Under the pieces are notes generated by a model. That model saw nothing but the letters and a program-made list of their open reading frames with translations. It did not search any database and had not been told where the DNA came from. Of a stretch of DNA of 64,000 nucleotides, positions 19,221 through 28,801 are shown piece by piece. The position numbers and the translations under genes were made by a program. The DNA is from Limnohabitans sp. 2KL-17 (GTDB lineage Bacteria; Pseudomonadota; Gammaproteobacteria; Burkholderiales; Burkholderiaceae_C): positions 1 through 64,000 of the forward strand of contig NZ_NESK01000012.1 in assembly GCF_003063415.1 (NCBI RefSeq), given 5' to 3'. The stretch's first letter is position 1, and each line of letters opens with the position of its first letter.

Positions 19221-20119
19221 TTAAAACGACTGCGCCACCGATTTCACGGCTTGCATGAGCAGCTTGCTGGCAGGACTCAAGGTGCCTTTGCGGCGCCGCG
19301 TGATGCCCACCCTTCTCTCCCATTGGTGGCCTGTGGCTTCCAGCGCCTTGAGTTGCCCTGCGCGCACTTCCCAATAAATCAATTCTTTCGGAATGAAGGT
19401 CAAGGCCTCGCTTTGCATGACCATGGATTTCATCAAAACGGTCGAGGTTGTTTCGACTTGGGCTACAGGTGGCTCCAGATCATGCACCACAAAATAATCG
19501 TCAAATGCCAGCCGTTCCAACTCGCGTTGCCTGGGCAAAATCCAGTGGTATTTCAGCAACATTTGGGGTGTGACCACTTTGTATTTTGAAAGCGGGTGGT
19601 CTGCGCGAGCCACCACGGTGGCATGTTCGGTCGACAAGAAGTCGTGAACCAATTCTGTATCCGTTGATCTTGCAGGCACAGATGACAGCGCAAAATCAAC
19701 CTCCCCTTGTTTGACCCAAGGCATCAAAGCCTCGTTCAATCCATACAACACCGTGACATGGACTTCCGGGTTTTGACCGGCCAGCACTTTGAGGGCCAAT
19801 GGCAAAAGCCGTGTGGCTTCTGTCGGGCCACAGCCCACCATCACATGCCCACGTTGGGCCCCTCGCATGGATTGATTTCACCCACGGCATTGCGCATCTC
19901 CGCCTCAATGACGCGCCCATGTTCCATGAGGGCCTGTCCAAAAGGCGTGAGGCTAACCCCAAAACGGCCTCTTTCGAGCAGACGCACCCCCAGGGTTTTT
20001 TCGAGGGCCTTGATGCTCTTGGAAAGCGCCGGTTGAGAAATTTCCATCGACGCCGCAGCTTCTGTCAGATTGCCGTAGCGGGCGGCCGCCAGGAAGAGCT
20101 GAACTTTTCTGTAATCCAT
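19221..20119 (-). pseudogene. LysR-family regulator, split by a one-base frameshift
   Basis: The first frame, from 20119, encodes the DNA-binding domain (LTEAAASMEISQPALSKSIK near residues 18-37) and ends at VGEINPCEGPNVGM. The second frame encodes the effector domain, from MRGAQRGHVMVGCGPTEATRLL to the stop at 19221. Together they make a normal LysR protein of about 300 residues if one base is restored next to 19868. The gene diverges from the dioxygenase genes across a 102-base gap and would be their regulator. The break may be genuine or a sequencing error; if genuine, only a DNA-binding fragment is produced. Confidence 0.85.
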
Positions 20120-20221
20120 AACCTATGGTAATGGAAAAAGCATGAATTGTTGTAGATCAATGTTCCAACCTGCGATAAGTTACGGGTTCGTGTTCATCTC
20201 AAGCCCTGAAATGGAGTTTCC

Positions 20222-21544
20222 ATGCAATCGATAGATTTAGATCAACTGGTTCAACCAGACCGCGTTCACAAGAGCGTCTACACGGATCAAAAACTTTTTG
20301 ATCTTGAAATGGAACACATTTTTGAAAAGGCTTGGGTCTATTGTGGCCACGAGTCACAAGTCAAAGAGGTCGGCGACTACTTCACCATGCAAATCGGGCG
20401 TCAACCCATGGTCATGGTGCGCGACATCGACAACAGCGTCAAAGTGCTTTACAACCGCTGCCCCCATCGCGGTGTGGAGCTGTGTGGCAATCAAAGTGGC
20501 AACACAGGCAAAGGCTTTGTCTGCTCGTACCATGCCTGGAGCTTTCATCTGAACGGAAAAGTCAAAGCCATCCCCCTGGTCAAAGGCTACGACGGCACCC
20601 GCTTGAACACCAAGGATGCAGATTGCAGCATGGTGGCAGCCGCCCGCGTCGACAGCTACCGTGGTTTCGTGTTTGCCAGCTTGTCCAAAGAAGGCCCCAC
20701 TTTGGTGGAGTTTTTAGGTGACGCCAAAGTGGCCTTTGATGACATGTGCGACCGGTCACCCGTGGGTGAAGTGGAAGCCGTCCCCGTCTGCCACCGCGTG
20801 ATGCAAAAGTCCAATTGGAAATTCTTCATGGAGAACCAACTGGATGCCTTGCACCCTTCCGTCACTCACCAGTCGACGGGGGTGTCTGCGCGCAAAGTGG
20901 AGCAGCGCCTAAAAAAGGAAAAAGGCGATGCGCCTTTGTTCTTCCATTACCTGTCCACCTTTGCCTCCAGCTTTGACCAGTGGGACTCCGTGCAAACGGT
21001 GAACTTCAAATACGGCCACGGCATTTTGAAAGCCTACATGGGCTTGCGCCCTACGGACCCTGACACCGTCGAATACGAGGCCTTGATCAAGAAGGCGTAT
21101 GGCGAAGAAAAAGGTGAAGAATATTTGGCACGCAGCATTCACCACGTCCTCATCTACCCGTATTTGTCGGTTCAGTCGCCCTTGCAACAAGTGCGGGTCT
21201 TGAGGCCTATAGCTCCAAACAAAACGCTGTCCGAGATTTGGCACTTCCGACTCAAAGGTGTGTCAGAGGCCATCTACGAACGTGCATTGTGGTATTTCAA
21301 CTTGGTGAACTCACCCGCCACCATGATCAATGCCGACGACCTGGAAAATTGGACCAAGGGCCAACTGGGACTGGAATCCAATGGTGGCGAATGGGTGAGC
21401 TTGCACCGCAACTACGGTGGAGACACCGAAAAAGATGGTGTTTTGTACTCCAACAACGGCACCAGCGAAGTCGTGATGCGCAATCAGTTCAAGGCTTGGG
21501 AATCGTATATCCGCGCCGCCATTCAACCTTCGGCCAAAGCCTGA
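20222..21544 (+). CDS. Rieske aromatic ring-hydroxylating dioxygenase, alpha subunit
   Basis: The large catalytic subunit of a Rieske non-haem iron oxygenase, 440 residues. The Rieske cluster ligands are visible as C80-x-H82 and C101-x2-H104. The mononuclear iron site has the bridging Asp208 and ligands His211 and His216 (NQLDALHPSVTH), with an Asp about 160 residues later in the NADDLENW segment as the likely third ligand. The start is preceded by GGAG. Such enzymes insert both atoms of oxygen into an aromatic ring or open it for catabolism. The beta subunit follows after 16 bases. Neither ferredoxin nor reductase genes are nearby, so electrons must come from elsewhere. The substrate is not predictable; benzoate-like or indole-acid substrates are possible. 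Confidence 0.9.
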   Translation: MQSIDLDQLVQPDRVHKSVYTDQKLFDLEMEHIFEKAWVYCGHESQVKEVGDYFTMQIGRQPMVMVRDIDNSVKVLYNRCPHRGVELCGNQSGNTGKGFVCSYHAWSFHLNGKVKAIPLVKGYDGTRLNTKDADCSMVAAARVDSYRGFVFASLSKEGPTLVEFLGDAKVAFDDMCDRSPVGEVEAVPVCHRVMQKSNWKFFMENQLDALHPSVTHQSTGVSARKVEQRLKKEKGDAPLFFHYLSTFASSFDQWDSVQTVNFKYGHGILKAYMGLRPTDPDTVEYEALIKKAYGEEKGEEYLARSIHHVLIYPYLSVQSPLQQVRVLRPIAPNKTLSEIWHFRLKGVSEAIYERALWYFNLVNSPATMINADDLENWTKGQLGLESNGGEWVSLHRNYGGDTEKDGVLYSNNGTSEVVMRNQFKAWESYIRAAIQPSAKA

Positions 21545-21560
21545 ACAGGAGTCCACACAC

Positions 21561-22187
21561 ATGAAAACCAATGAAGTCAAAGATGCACTGGGCACAGGTG
21601 TTGTGATTGAAGGCATTCAATCGATGTCTGGCGCGGATTCCATCGAACCCGATCACATGGGCCGTGGCCGCAAGCCAAGCCAGGGTTATATCCCCAAAGC
21701 CATCCGAGTCGATGCCGCTTTGCAGCGACAAGTTGAAGAACTGCTGTTCCATCAAGCCGCTTTGCTGGACAACAAAGCCTGGGGTGATTGGACCCATCTG
21801 TTCAGTGAAGATGGTGTTTACTGGATGCCCTCCACGCCGACGCAAACCGACTGGCGCCGCGAAGCCTCTATCTTTGCAGAAGACCAATTGCTGATGGAAG
21901 TTCGCATGAGCCGCTTGCAACACCCCAACGCTTGGTCACAAGCCGCGCAGTGGGGCACCAATCACATGGTGGGCAACATCGTGATTGAAGCCGTCAGCGC
22001 CACCACGGTGGAGGTTTATTCACGTTTCCAGATGATGGAGATGCGTCGCGACGACATACGTCATTTCGGCGGGAGCTACCGTCACACCCTGGTCAAACAA
22101 GGCGATGACTTGAAAATCAAATTGCAACGCGTGGACATGACCAACGGCCAAGCGGCCTACGACTACGTCCTGCAAGCCTGGGTTTGA
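21561..22187 (+). CDS. Ring-hydroxylating dioxygenase, beta subunit
   Basis: A 208-residue protein with the SnoaL-like cone fold of dioxygenase small subunits: QVEELLFHQAALLDNKAWGDWTHLF then DGVYWMP, and a terminal YDYVLQAWV. It has an N-terminal extension of about 50 residues before this fold. Beta subunits stabilise the alpha3beta3 oxygenase and have no cofactors. It follows the alpha gene with an AGGAG ribosome site. A perfect hairpin about 50 bases downstream may end the transcript. Confidence 0.88.
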   Translation: MKTNEVKDALGTGVVIEGIQSMSGADSIEPDHMGRGRKPSQGYIPKAIRVDAALQRQVEELLFHQAALLDNKAWGDWTHLFSEDGVYWMPSTPTQTDWRREASIFAEDQLLMEVRMSRLQHPNAWSQAAQWGTNHMVGNIVIEAVSATTVEVYSRFQMMEMRRDDIRHFGGSYRHTLVKQGDDLKIKLQRVDMTNGQAAYDYVLQAWV

Positions 22188-22239
22188 CTACCTGACGCCC
22201 AAGCCCACGCCGTAAAGCCCGGATAGGGTGTGAAACCAT

Positions 22240-22261
22240 GGCCTTGCAGTGATGCAAGGCC
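22240..22261 (+). terminator. Hairpin after the dioxygenase genes
   Basis: A perfect nine-base stem, GGCCTTGCA with TGCAAGGCC, closes a GTGA tetraloop. No T-run follows, so it may be a transcript-stabilising or Rho-assisted end rather than an intrinsic terminator. Confidence 0.5.
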
Positions 22262-22474
22262 AACTTTATGGGGCCCGTCATTTCTACGACCCCACGCCAA
22301 TCAACATGGATGATGGCATTCGCCCAAACCTATAGACAGTTTTCTCAGAGCAGATCGACGCAGTCATTGGGACGCATAGAAAATTGGGCTGTTGAATTCT
22401 GTGATGGGAGTTTCGATATTCCTCCAGTGCTATCGATTTCGCACTAGCACTAGCACTAGAACAACACCAAAAGA

Positions 22475-22507
22475 AAAACCCCAAGCAAATCAATTACTTG
22501 GGGTTTT
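22475..22507 (-). terminator. Bidirectional terminator downstream of tRNA-Ser
   Basis: AAAACCCCAAG and CTTGGGGTTTT form an 11-base stem with an 11-base loop, with A/T tails on both sides. It sits 5 bases beyond the 3' end of the tRNA gene and serves as its terminator on the minus strand; it can also act on plus-strand transcripts arriving from the dioxygenase genes. Confidence 0.85.
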
Positions 22508-22511
22508 AAAC

Positions 22512-22604
22512 TGGCGGAAACGGAGGGATTCGAACCCTCGATGAGGCTCTACACCCCATACTCCCTTAGCAGGGGAGCACCTTCGGCCACTCGGTCACGT
22601 TTCC
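22512..22604 (-). tRNA. tRNA-Ser (anticodon GCU)
   Basis: The 93-base gene reads on the minus strand from GGAAACGTGACC to an encoded CCA. The anticodon stem-loop CTCCCCTGCTAAGGGAG presents GCT. It has the long variable arm of a class II tRNA, the TTCGAATC T-loop, and an acceptor stem GGAAACG paired with CGTTTCC. A terminator follows at once. Confidence 0.97.
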
Positions 22605-22621
22605 AGTGCGCTAATTATAAC

Positions 22622-23884
22622 TTAGGCTTGATCCAGGTCGAAGGCTTTGTGCAAGGCGCGCACGGCCAGCTCCATGTATTTTTCGTCGATCACGACCGAG
22701 GTCTTGATTTCTGAGGTGGAGATCATCTGTATGTTGATGCCTTCTTCGCTCAGGGACCGAAACATCTTGCTGGCCACACCGACGTGGCTGCGCATGCCGA
22801 TGCCCACGATGGATACTTTGCAGATCTTCGCGTCGCCAGCAACTTCTGCGGCCCCCAGAGAGGGCAAGACTTTTTCCTTGAGCAGGTCAATCGTCCTGGC
22901 GTAGTCGTTGCGGTGCACGGTAAAGCTGAAATCGGTCTTGCCGTCTTTGCTCAGGTTCTGGATGATCACGTCCACTTCAATGTTGGCATCGGCCACAGCA
23001 CCCAGGATTTGGTAAGCGATGCCGGGTTTGTCAGGCACGCCCAACACGGAGATCTTGGCTTCGTCGCGGTTGAATGCGATGCCGGAAACGACGGCTTGTT
23101 CCATTTGTTCGTCTTCCTCAAAAGTGATCAGGGTGCCGGATGCGGCTTCTTCGTTGATGTCAATGTCCCAGGGCGTGAAGCTCGACAACACGCGCATGGG
23201 CACTTTGTATTTGCCGGCAAATTCGACCGAACGGATCTGCAGGACTTTGGAGCCGAGCGATGCCATTTCGAGCATTTCTTCAAAGCTCACCGTGTGTAGG
23301 CGACGGGCCTCTGGCACGACCCGAGGGTCGGTTGTGTAAACCCCATCCACGTCGGTATAAATCAGGCATTCGTTCGCCTTCATGGCTGCTGCAATGGCCA
23401 CAGCCGAAGTGTCTGAGCCACCACGGCCCAGCGTGGTGATGTTGCCGTTGTCATCCACACCCTGGAAGCCTGTGATGATGACCACGCGGCCATTGTTCAG
23501 GTCGGCACGGATGCGGGCATCGTCAATCGATTCGATGCGGGCCTTGGTGAAGGCGTTGTTGGTCTTGATGGCCACTTGCCAGCCTGCATAGCTGACCGCG
23601 GGCATGCCCTCGGACTGCAAGGCAATCGCCAACAAAGCCGAAGAAACCTGTTCGCCCGTGGAAGCCAGCATGTCGAGTTCACGGTTGAAGGCCTCGTTGG
23701 GCTTGGCAGGGGCCAACTCTTTGGCCAAGCCCAGCAAGCGGTTGGTCTCGCCGCTCATGGCGCTTGGGACCACCACGATCTGATGGCCTGCACGCGCCCA
23801 TTTGGCCACGCGCTTGGCGACATTGCGAATGCGCTCGGTCGAGCCCATCGAGGTGCCGCCGTATTTATGAACGAACAAAGCCAT
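22622..23884 (-). CDS. lysC: Aspartate kinase
   Basis: Aspartokinase phosphorylates aspartate in the first step towards lysine, threonine and methionine. The 420-residue protein opens with VHKYGGTSMGS, the kinase signature, and has GRGGSDTSAVAIAAAM near residue 155 and two ACT domains from about 265. The length and the second ACT motif (VSIVGIGMRSHVGVASKMF) fit the alpha2beta2-type enzymes inhibited by lysine plus threonine. An internal start could give the small regulatory subunit, as known in this class. It stands alone between tRNA-Ser and tilS. Confidence 0.96.
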   Translation of the reverse strand: MALFVHKYGGTSMGSTERIRNVAKRVAKWARAGHQIVVVPSAMSGETNRLLGLAKELAPAKPNEAFNRELDMLASTGEQVSSALLAIALQSEGMPAVSYAGWQVAIKTNNAFTKARIESIDDARIRADLNNGRVVIITGFQGVDDNGNITTLGRGGSDTSAVAIAAAMKANECLIYTDVDGVYTTDPRVVPEARRLHTVSFEEMLEMASLGSKVLQIRSVEFAGKYKVPMRVLSSFTPWDIDINEEAASGTLITFEEDEQMEQAVVSGIAFNRDEAKISVLGVPDKPGIAYQILGAVADANIEVDVIIQNLSKDGKTDFSFTVHRNDYARTIDLLKEKVLPSLGAAEVAGDAKICKVSIVGIGMRSHVGVASKMFRSLSEEGINIQMISTSEIKTSVVIDEKYMELAVRALHKAFDLDQA

Positions 23885-23995
23885 GTGTAGTTTTGAAAAG
23901 AAAAATCAAGAAGGGGTAGGCCCCGGCAAAACACGTCGATTGTACCCATGGGTTGTGCGGGTTTCTGCCCATGGAACAGCAAAAAGCCGCGGCCT

Positions 23996-24940
23996 TCAGG
24001 ACGAATGCCACACCAGGCTAGGGCCATCACGTCTGACAAACCCCTGACCCACTTTCAGATGAAGGCGATGACCCCGGGTGGTGCAGTCGGCCACCTGATT
24101 GAGCAGTTCGGTCAGTTGGGCTGTACTGGGTGTGTTGGCGTGCTGACTTTGCAACCAATGGCGCAGCACCAGCGCCTGGCGGGCATGGCTCAGTTGCTGC
24201 AGGGCCTCAATGCAAGGTGGGACGCCGATTTGCAAGAGGTCTTGCTCGGCCACCTCGTTCAAGACCTCTTGCGCTTGTGCTGCATGGGCCGCACTGCGGG
24301 CAAACGTATCGCGAAAAGCCGGCAGCGCTTCGGCCAGAGCGGGCAAGACTTTGGCACGGATGCGGTTGCGGGTGAAGTTTTCGTCGGTGTTGGTGGGGTC
24401 TTCGATCCAGCCGTGGCCCTGCGCTTGCAGCCAGTCACGCAATGCCAAACCAGGAACCTTCAACCAGGGCCTGTGCCAGTGCAAACCCAGGCGCTGCTTG
24501 TGTGCAGGCATGCTGGCCAAACCGGGCAAGCCCGATCCGCGCGACAAGGCGATCAGCAAGGTCTCGATCTGGTCGTCCGCGTGCTGGGCCAATGCGATGT
24601 CCTTGACTTCAGGCCATTCGGTTTGCACCGCTTCAGCCAGTGCCTTGTAGCGGGCTTTGCGAGCCGCGTCTTCAGGGCTTTGGCCTTGTGCGTGTCCAGC
24701 CTGCAAGCGGCGAACCGACAACGGGACATCGAGTTTTTGACACAACGCCTTGCAATGACGCTCGAAATCGTCAGCGGCCAATTGCAGGCCGTGGTGAATG
24801 TGAACCGCCCTCACCTGACCCGGCCAGCGCCGCGCACAAGCCACCAGCAAAGCCGTGGAATCGGCGCCCCCACTGAAGGCCACTGCAAAAGGAAGGCCCG
24901 GGCTGAAATCAGCCAGGGCCTGTTCGGGAGTTTTCGCCAT
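23996..24940 (-). CDS. tilS: tRNA(Ile)-lysidine synthase
   Basis: TilS converts C34 of the CAU-anticodon tRNA-Ile to lysidine so that it reads AUA. The N-terminal PP-loop ATPase motif SGGADS lies at residues 23-28, followed by VHIHHGL and, further on, AQHADDQIETLLIALSRGSG. At 314 residues it is a short form lacking the complete C-terminal domain of the E. coli enzyme, as is usual in Burkholderiales. It is followed upstream in the same direction by accA 29 bases before its start, the common accA-tilS pairing. Confidence 0.93.
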   Translation of the reverse strand: MAKTPEQALADFSPGLPFAVAFSGGADSTALLVACARRWPGQVRAVHIHHGLQLAADDFERHCKALCQKLDVPLSVRRLQAGHAQGQSPEDAARKARYKALAEAVQTEWPEVKDIALAQHADDQIETLLIALSRGSGLPGLASMPAHKQRLGLHWHRPWLKVPGLALRDWLQAQGHGWIEDPTNTDENFTRNRIRAKVLPALAEALPAFRDTFARSAAHAAQAQEVLNEVAEQDLLQIGVPPCIEALQQLSHARQALVLRHWLQSQHANTPSTAQLTELLNQVADCTTRGHRLHLKVGQGFVRRDGPSLVWHSS

Positions 24941-24969
24941 GTCTGAAGCCGAGCGATTCGCCTCGGCGT

Positions 24970-25944
24970 TTATTTACCGGCTTTGGTATCGGTGAACCGA
25001 CCATAGCTGTTCAAGCGCTCGTAGCGGCGCTCCAACAGCTCTTTGGGCTTGAGGTCAGCCACCTGGCGCCAAGCATCGCCCAAGGCACGCTTGAGAAAGG
25101 AAATCATCTGGTCGGTGTCTCGGTGGGCACCGCCCACTGGCTCATTGACAATTTTGTCGACCAAGTTCAATGCCTTCAGGCGGTGCGCTGTGATGCCCAG
25201 GGCTTCGGCAGCAACCTCTGCTTTGTCGCTGGTCTTCCACAAAATGGATGCACAGCCTTCGGGGCTGATGACAGAGTAAACGGAATATTGCAGCATCAGC
25301 ACCTGGTCGGCTACCGAGATAGCCAAAGCGCCGCCCGAGCCGCCCTCACCAATGATGGTGGTAATGATCGGCACCTCCAGTTGGGCCATTTCGAAAATGT
25401 TGCGGCCGATGGCTTCGGACTGGCCACGCTCTTCGGCATCAATGCCTGGGTAAGCGCCTGGCGTGTCCACAAAGGTGAACACGGGCAGCTTGAACTTCTC
25501 GGCGGTTTTCATCAGGCGCAGGGCTTTGCGGTAGCCCTCGGGTTTGCTCATGCCGAAGTTGCGCATGGTGCGCTCTTTGGTGTCTCGCCCTTTTTGCTGA
25601 CCCAGCACCATGCAGGCCTGGCCATTGAAACGGGCCAGACCGCCCACAATCGACAAATCATCGGCAAAGTGGCGATCGCCGTGCATCTCGACAAAGTCGG
25701 TGAAGATGCCCTGGATGTAGTCCAGCGTGTAAGGACGTTCGGGATGACGTGCGATCTTGGTGATCTGCCAAGGGGTCAGATCGCTGTAAATGTCTTTGGT
25801 CAGCTGCTGGCTTTTTTTGCTCAGTTGGTCGATTTCGAGGGTGATGTCCACCGCCGATTCGCTTTGCACGTAACGCAACTCTTCGATCTTGGCTTCGAGT
25901 TCGGCAACGGGTTGCTCAAAGTCGAGAAATGTTTTTTTGGCCAA
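24970..25944 (-). CDS. accA: Acetyl-CoA carboxylase carboxyltransferase alpha subunit
   Basis: The alpha subunit of acetyl-CoA carboxylase carboxyltransferase, 324 residues, makes malonyl-CoA for fatty-acid synthesis together with AccD. It has the N-terminal helical hairpin starting [19 protein letters not shown], the crotonase-like core and the conserved [20 protein letters not shown] and [11 protein letters not shown] segments forming the oxyanion site. It is in line with alkA-like and cysS genes upstream and tilS downstream. Confidence 0.97.
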   Translation of the reverse strand: MAKKTFLDFEQPVAELEAKIEELRYVQSESAVDITLEIDQLSKKSQQLTKDIYSDLTPWQITKIARHPERPYTLDYIQGIFTDFVEMHGDRHFADDLSIVGGLARFNGQACMVLGQQKGRDTKERTMRNFGMSKPEGYRKALRLMKTAEKFKLPVFTFVDTPGAYPGIDAEERGQSEAIGRNIFEMAQLEVPIITTIIGEGGSGGALAISVADQVLMLQYSVYSVISPEGCASILWKTSDKAEVAAEALGITAHRLKALNLVDKIVNEPVGGAHRDTDQMISFLKRALGDAWRQVADLKPKELLERRYERLNSYGRFTDTKAGK

Positions 25945-25989
25945 GTTTTACTCCTCTTTTCATAACCGGGTGGACGCCTCGTCCAGCCC

Positions 25990-26640
25990 TCAATAGGCCA
26001 CGGGCATGGGGTCCAGTGAGCGCCAAATATACCAAGTTGCCACAGTCGAATAGGGACTCCAGGCCTGGGCTACCTCCCGAGCATCGCTGCGGCTGACGGG
26101 CTCGCCCGAAAAATAGTTGCGGCTGATGCCATTGATCAGGCCCACATCGTCCAGCGGCAGCACATTGGGGCGCATGAGGTGGAAGATCAGAAACATCTCT
26201 GCCGTCCATCGGCCAATGCCCCGAATGGTCACCAACTCCTCAACAATGGTTTCGTCCTCCATCTCTTGCCAGGCCTTGACGTGCACGGTGCCCGAACTGA
26301 AGTGCATGGCCAGGTCCACCAGGTATTCGACCTTGCGGGCCGACAAACCTGCTGCCCGCATGTCGTCGACCTTGAGCTTGAGCACAGCAGCGGGCGTCAA
26401 GCGTTTGGTCAGCACTGAAAAACGGCCCCAGACCGATTGCGCGGCCTTGACCGAAATTTGCTGGCCCACGATAGATCGCGCCAAGGTTACAAACGCATCG
26501 CCCCGGGTTTCCAGGATGGCGTCACCAAATTGGGGGATCAGTTTTTTCATGACCCGGTCTTTTTTGGCCAGATGCGTGCAGGCCTCGGCCCAATAAGCGG
26601 GTGTCACGGGTACCACTTTGTTCAAGATCGCTGTGGTCAT
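25990..26640 (-). CDS. DNA-3-methyladenine glycosylase, HhH-GPD family
   Basis: A base-excision DNA glycosylase of the AlkA/MAG type, 216 residues. It shows [16 protein letters not shown] near residue 60, and a helix-hairpin-helix [20 protein letters not shown] ending with the catalytic Asp in the VLPLDDVGL segment. Its ATG at 26640 overlaps the cysS stop by 4 bases (ATGA), so it is translationally coupled to cysS; an open frame 15 bases longer is less likely. It removes alkylated purines from DNA. Confidence 0.9.
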   Translation of the reverse strand: MTTAILNKVVPVTPAYWAEACTHLAKKDRVMKKLIPQFGDAILETRGDAFVTLARSIVGQQISVKAAQSVWGRFSVLTKRLTPAAVLKLKVDDMRAAGLSARKVEYLVDLAMHFSSGTVHVKAWQEMEDETIVEELVTIRGIGRWTAEMFLIFHLMRPNVLPLDDVGLINGISRNYFSGEPVSRSDAREVAQAWSPYSTVATWYIWRSLDPMPVAY

Positions 26641-28022
26641 TGTGCAGACTCCCAAGTTGTACCCGCTGCGGCATCTTTCAGCACAATGCCAAGTGCCAGC
26701 AAATCGTTGCGAATGCGGTCAGCCTCGGCAAAGTTTTTGGTCTTTTTGGCATCGGCACGGGCTTGAATGAGCGCCTGAATGGCCGCCTCGTCGAGACCGG
26801 CACCCGATTGCAAATAAACGGTGGGCTCGGTTTGCAACAAACCCAGCAGGCCTCCCAGTGACTTGAGCAAGCCCGATCGCTCTGCCGAGCCGGAGCGGTT
26901 GATCTCACTGGCCAGCTCAAACAGCACAGAAACGGCTTCGGGCGTGCCAAAGTCTTCGTCCATCGCTGCCTTAAAACGTGCGGCCAGCGGGTCGGTCCAA
27001 TCGATGCTCACGTCTGCAGGCGGCACGGTTTGCAAAGCGGTGTAAAGGCGTTTCAGGGCGCCTTTGGCGTCGCTCAGGTGCACGTCGCTGTAATTGAGCG
27101 CACTGCGGTAATGGCTGCGCACAATGAAGAAGCGCACAGTCTCGGCGTCAAACTCTTTCAGGACATCGCGAATGGTGAAGAAGTTGCCCAGGCTTTTGGA
27201 CATCTTTTCGTTGTCTACGTTGACGAACCCGTTGTGCATCCAAACGCTTGCCAGTGGCTGACCGTTGGCCCCTTCGCTTTGGGCGATCTCGTTTTCGTGG
27301 TGCGGGAACTGCAGGTCGGCACCCCCTCCGTGAATGTCAAACGTCTGGCCCAACAATTCGCAGGCCATGGCCGAGCACTCGATGTGCCAGCCAGGGCGGC
27401 CGGTGCCAAAGGGGCTGGCCCATTTGACGTCTTCGGTCTCGGTGGGTTTGGCGCTTTTCCAGAGAACGAAGTCGAGCGGGTCGTTCTTGGCGCCCTCTTC
27501 CGTGTTCACCGCCACACGTTCACCGGCATGAAGTTCGTCCAGCGATTTGCCCGACAACTTGCCGTAGCCGGGAAACTTGCGCACTGCGTAGTTCACATCG
27601 CCATTGCCTGCACGGTAGGCCAGGCCTTTTTGCTCCAGCGTTCCGATCATGCTCAACATTTGAGGCACATAGTCGGTGGCACGGGGTTCATGTTGCGGGC
27701 GCTCAATGCCCAATGCATCGGCATCCTGGTGCAAGGCATCGATCATGCGGTCGGTTAAATTGCGGATGGTTTCGCCATTTTCCAGGGCACGCTTGATGAT
27801 TTTGTCGTCAATGTCGGTCACGTTGCGCGCATAGGTCACCCGGTAGCCGCTGGCCTTGAGCCAGCGCTGCACCACATCAAAGGCGATCATCGAACGCGCA
27901 TGGCCCAAGTGGCACAGGTCATACACCGTCATGCCACACACGTACATGCGCACATGACCTGGCTCGGCGGGTGAAAAGTCGGAGACAGCACGGCTCAGCG
28001 TGTTGAAGATGCGCAGACTCAT
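26637..28022 (-). CDS. cysS: Cysteinyl-tRNA synthetase
   Basis: CysRS charges tRNA-Cys. The 461-residue sequence has the first zinc ligand in [19 protein letters not shown] (Cys29, class I HLGH at 38-41), the second zinc region around [26 protein letters not shown], and the KMSKSLGNF loop. The length is normal. The 228 bases upstream separate it from the divergent TPR gene and should contain both promoters. Confidence 0.97.
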   Translation of the reverse strand: MSLRIFNTLSRAVSDFSPAEPGHVRMYVCGMTVYDLCHLGHARSMIAFDVVQRWLKASGYRVTYARNVTDIDDKIIKRALENGETIRNLTDRMIDALHQDADALGIERPQHEPRATDYVPQMLSMIGTLEQKGLAYRAGNGDVNYAVRKFPGYGKLSGKSLDELHAGERVAVNTEEGAKNDPLDFVLWKSAKPTETEDVKWASPFGTGRPGWHIECSAMACELLGQTFDIHGGGADLQFPHHENEIAQSEGANGQPLASVWMHNGFVNVDNEKMSKSLGNFFTIRDVLKEFDAETVRFFIVRSHYRSALNYSDVHLSDAKGALKRLYTALQTVPPADVSIDWTDPLAARFKAAMDEDFGTPEAVSVLFELASEINRSGSAERSGLLKSLGGLLGLLQTEPTVYLQSGAGLDEAAIQALIQARADAKKTKNFAEADRIRNDLLALGIVLKDAAAGTTWESAQ

Positions 28023-28260
28023 GTCAGATCAAGGATATTTTGAAAACCAAAAGACCAAAAAACAACCGCCAGAATCAGGGTCTGGTGGGCAGCAAGGATG
28101 CAGAAATTAAGCTTGAAAGCGCTCGCCTTGTACATGGGCAGAAGGCCTTGCCAGCAGGGTGGCAGCCGAATGGCCTCCGCTACAATGAGGCTTCAGTATA
28201 TCCCCGACCGGGCCTTTTGCGCTCAGTTGCTGGAGCCCGGATCAGACACCTTTGGCGCGC

Positions 28261-28773
28261 ATGCAATCTCTAACATCGTTTGTATTCTTCAGTCTGTTGC
28301 TGTTGTTCAGTGTGGGTGTCAAAGCGGACGCCTACAACGATGTCAACCGGCTGGTCGGGGCCGGCGAGTGGGCCAAAGCCCAAACTCAAGCCGAAGCGCA
28401 CCTCAACAGCCGCCCCACCGACCCGCAAATGCGTTTATTGCTCAGCCGCATTCAGGATGGACAAGGTCAGACCGCAGCGGCCATGGAAACCTTGCAGTCG
28501 TTAACGCAGTCTTTTCCAGAATTGCCCGAACCGCACAACAACCTCGCGGCACTGCTGGCCCGGCAAAACCGTTACGCTGAGGCTTTGGTGGCCTTGCAAG
28601 CTGCTGTGCGGGCGCGCCCTGATTACGCCATAGCCCTTGAAAATCTGGGTGATGTGTACATGGCCCTGGCCATTCAGGCCTACCAGAGCGCCAGCCAAGG
28701 CAGCCCGTCGCCCACTCGCGCTGCGGCAAAACGACTGGCCGCCGAACAACTTTTGAAGTCAACAGCACCTTGA
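28261..28773 (+). CDS. TPR-repeat protein, probably exported
   Basis: A 170-residue protein with a hydrophobic N-terminus and a likely signal peptide ending near VKADA. Three tetratricopeptide units follow, e.g. LPEPHNNLAALLARQNRYAE and the helix pair after it. The ATG at 28261 was chosen over the TTG 9 bases upstream. TPR proteins mediate protein-protein contacts. It precedes a periplasmic cyclophilin by 28 bases, suggesting a shared role in envelope protein folding, but this is context only. Confidence 0.8.
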   Translation: MQSLTSFVFFSLLLLFSVGVKADAYNDVNRLVGAGEWAKAQTQAEAHLNSRPTDPQMRLLLSRIQDGQGQTAAAMETLQSLTQSFPELPEPHNNLAALLARQNRYAEALVALQAAVRARPDYAIALENLGDVYMALAIQAYQSASQGSPSPTRAAAKRLAAEQLLKSTAP

Positions 28774-28801
28774 GATACCACGCACCCGTCCGAAAGACCT
28801 C

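Larger units (their letters stand above)
22188..22511. other. Non-coding gap between dioxygenase genes and tRNA-Ser
   Basis: This 324-base gap holds a hairpin at 22240-22261, a three-fold repeat of CACTAG at 22442-22459 and a bidirectional terminator at 22475-22507. A short stretch in frame from about 22270 (YDPTPINMDDGIRPNL, then a stop) looks like eroded coding sequence, but no family was recognised. Confidence 0.5.

Noticed and set aside
20120..20221. LysR operator between the broken LysR gene and the dioxygenase
   Set aside because: Only a weak ATTG-N8-CAAT dyad was found, not strong enough to list as a site.
28148..28186. Promoter with TTGCCA and TACAAT upstream of the TPR gene
   Set aside because: The spacing between the two hexamers is 27 bases, too long for a sigma70 promoter.
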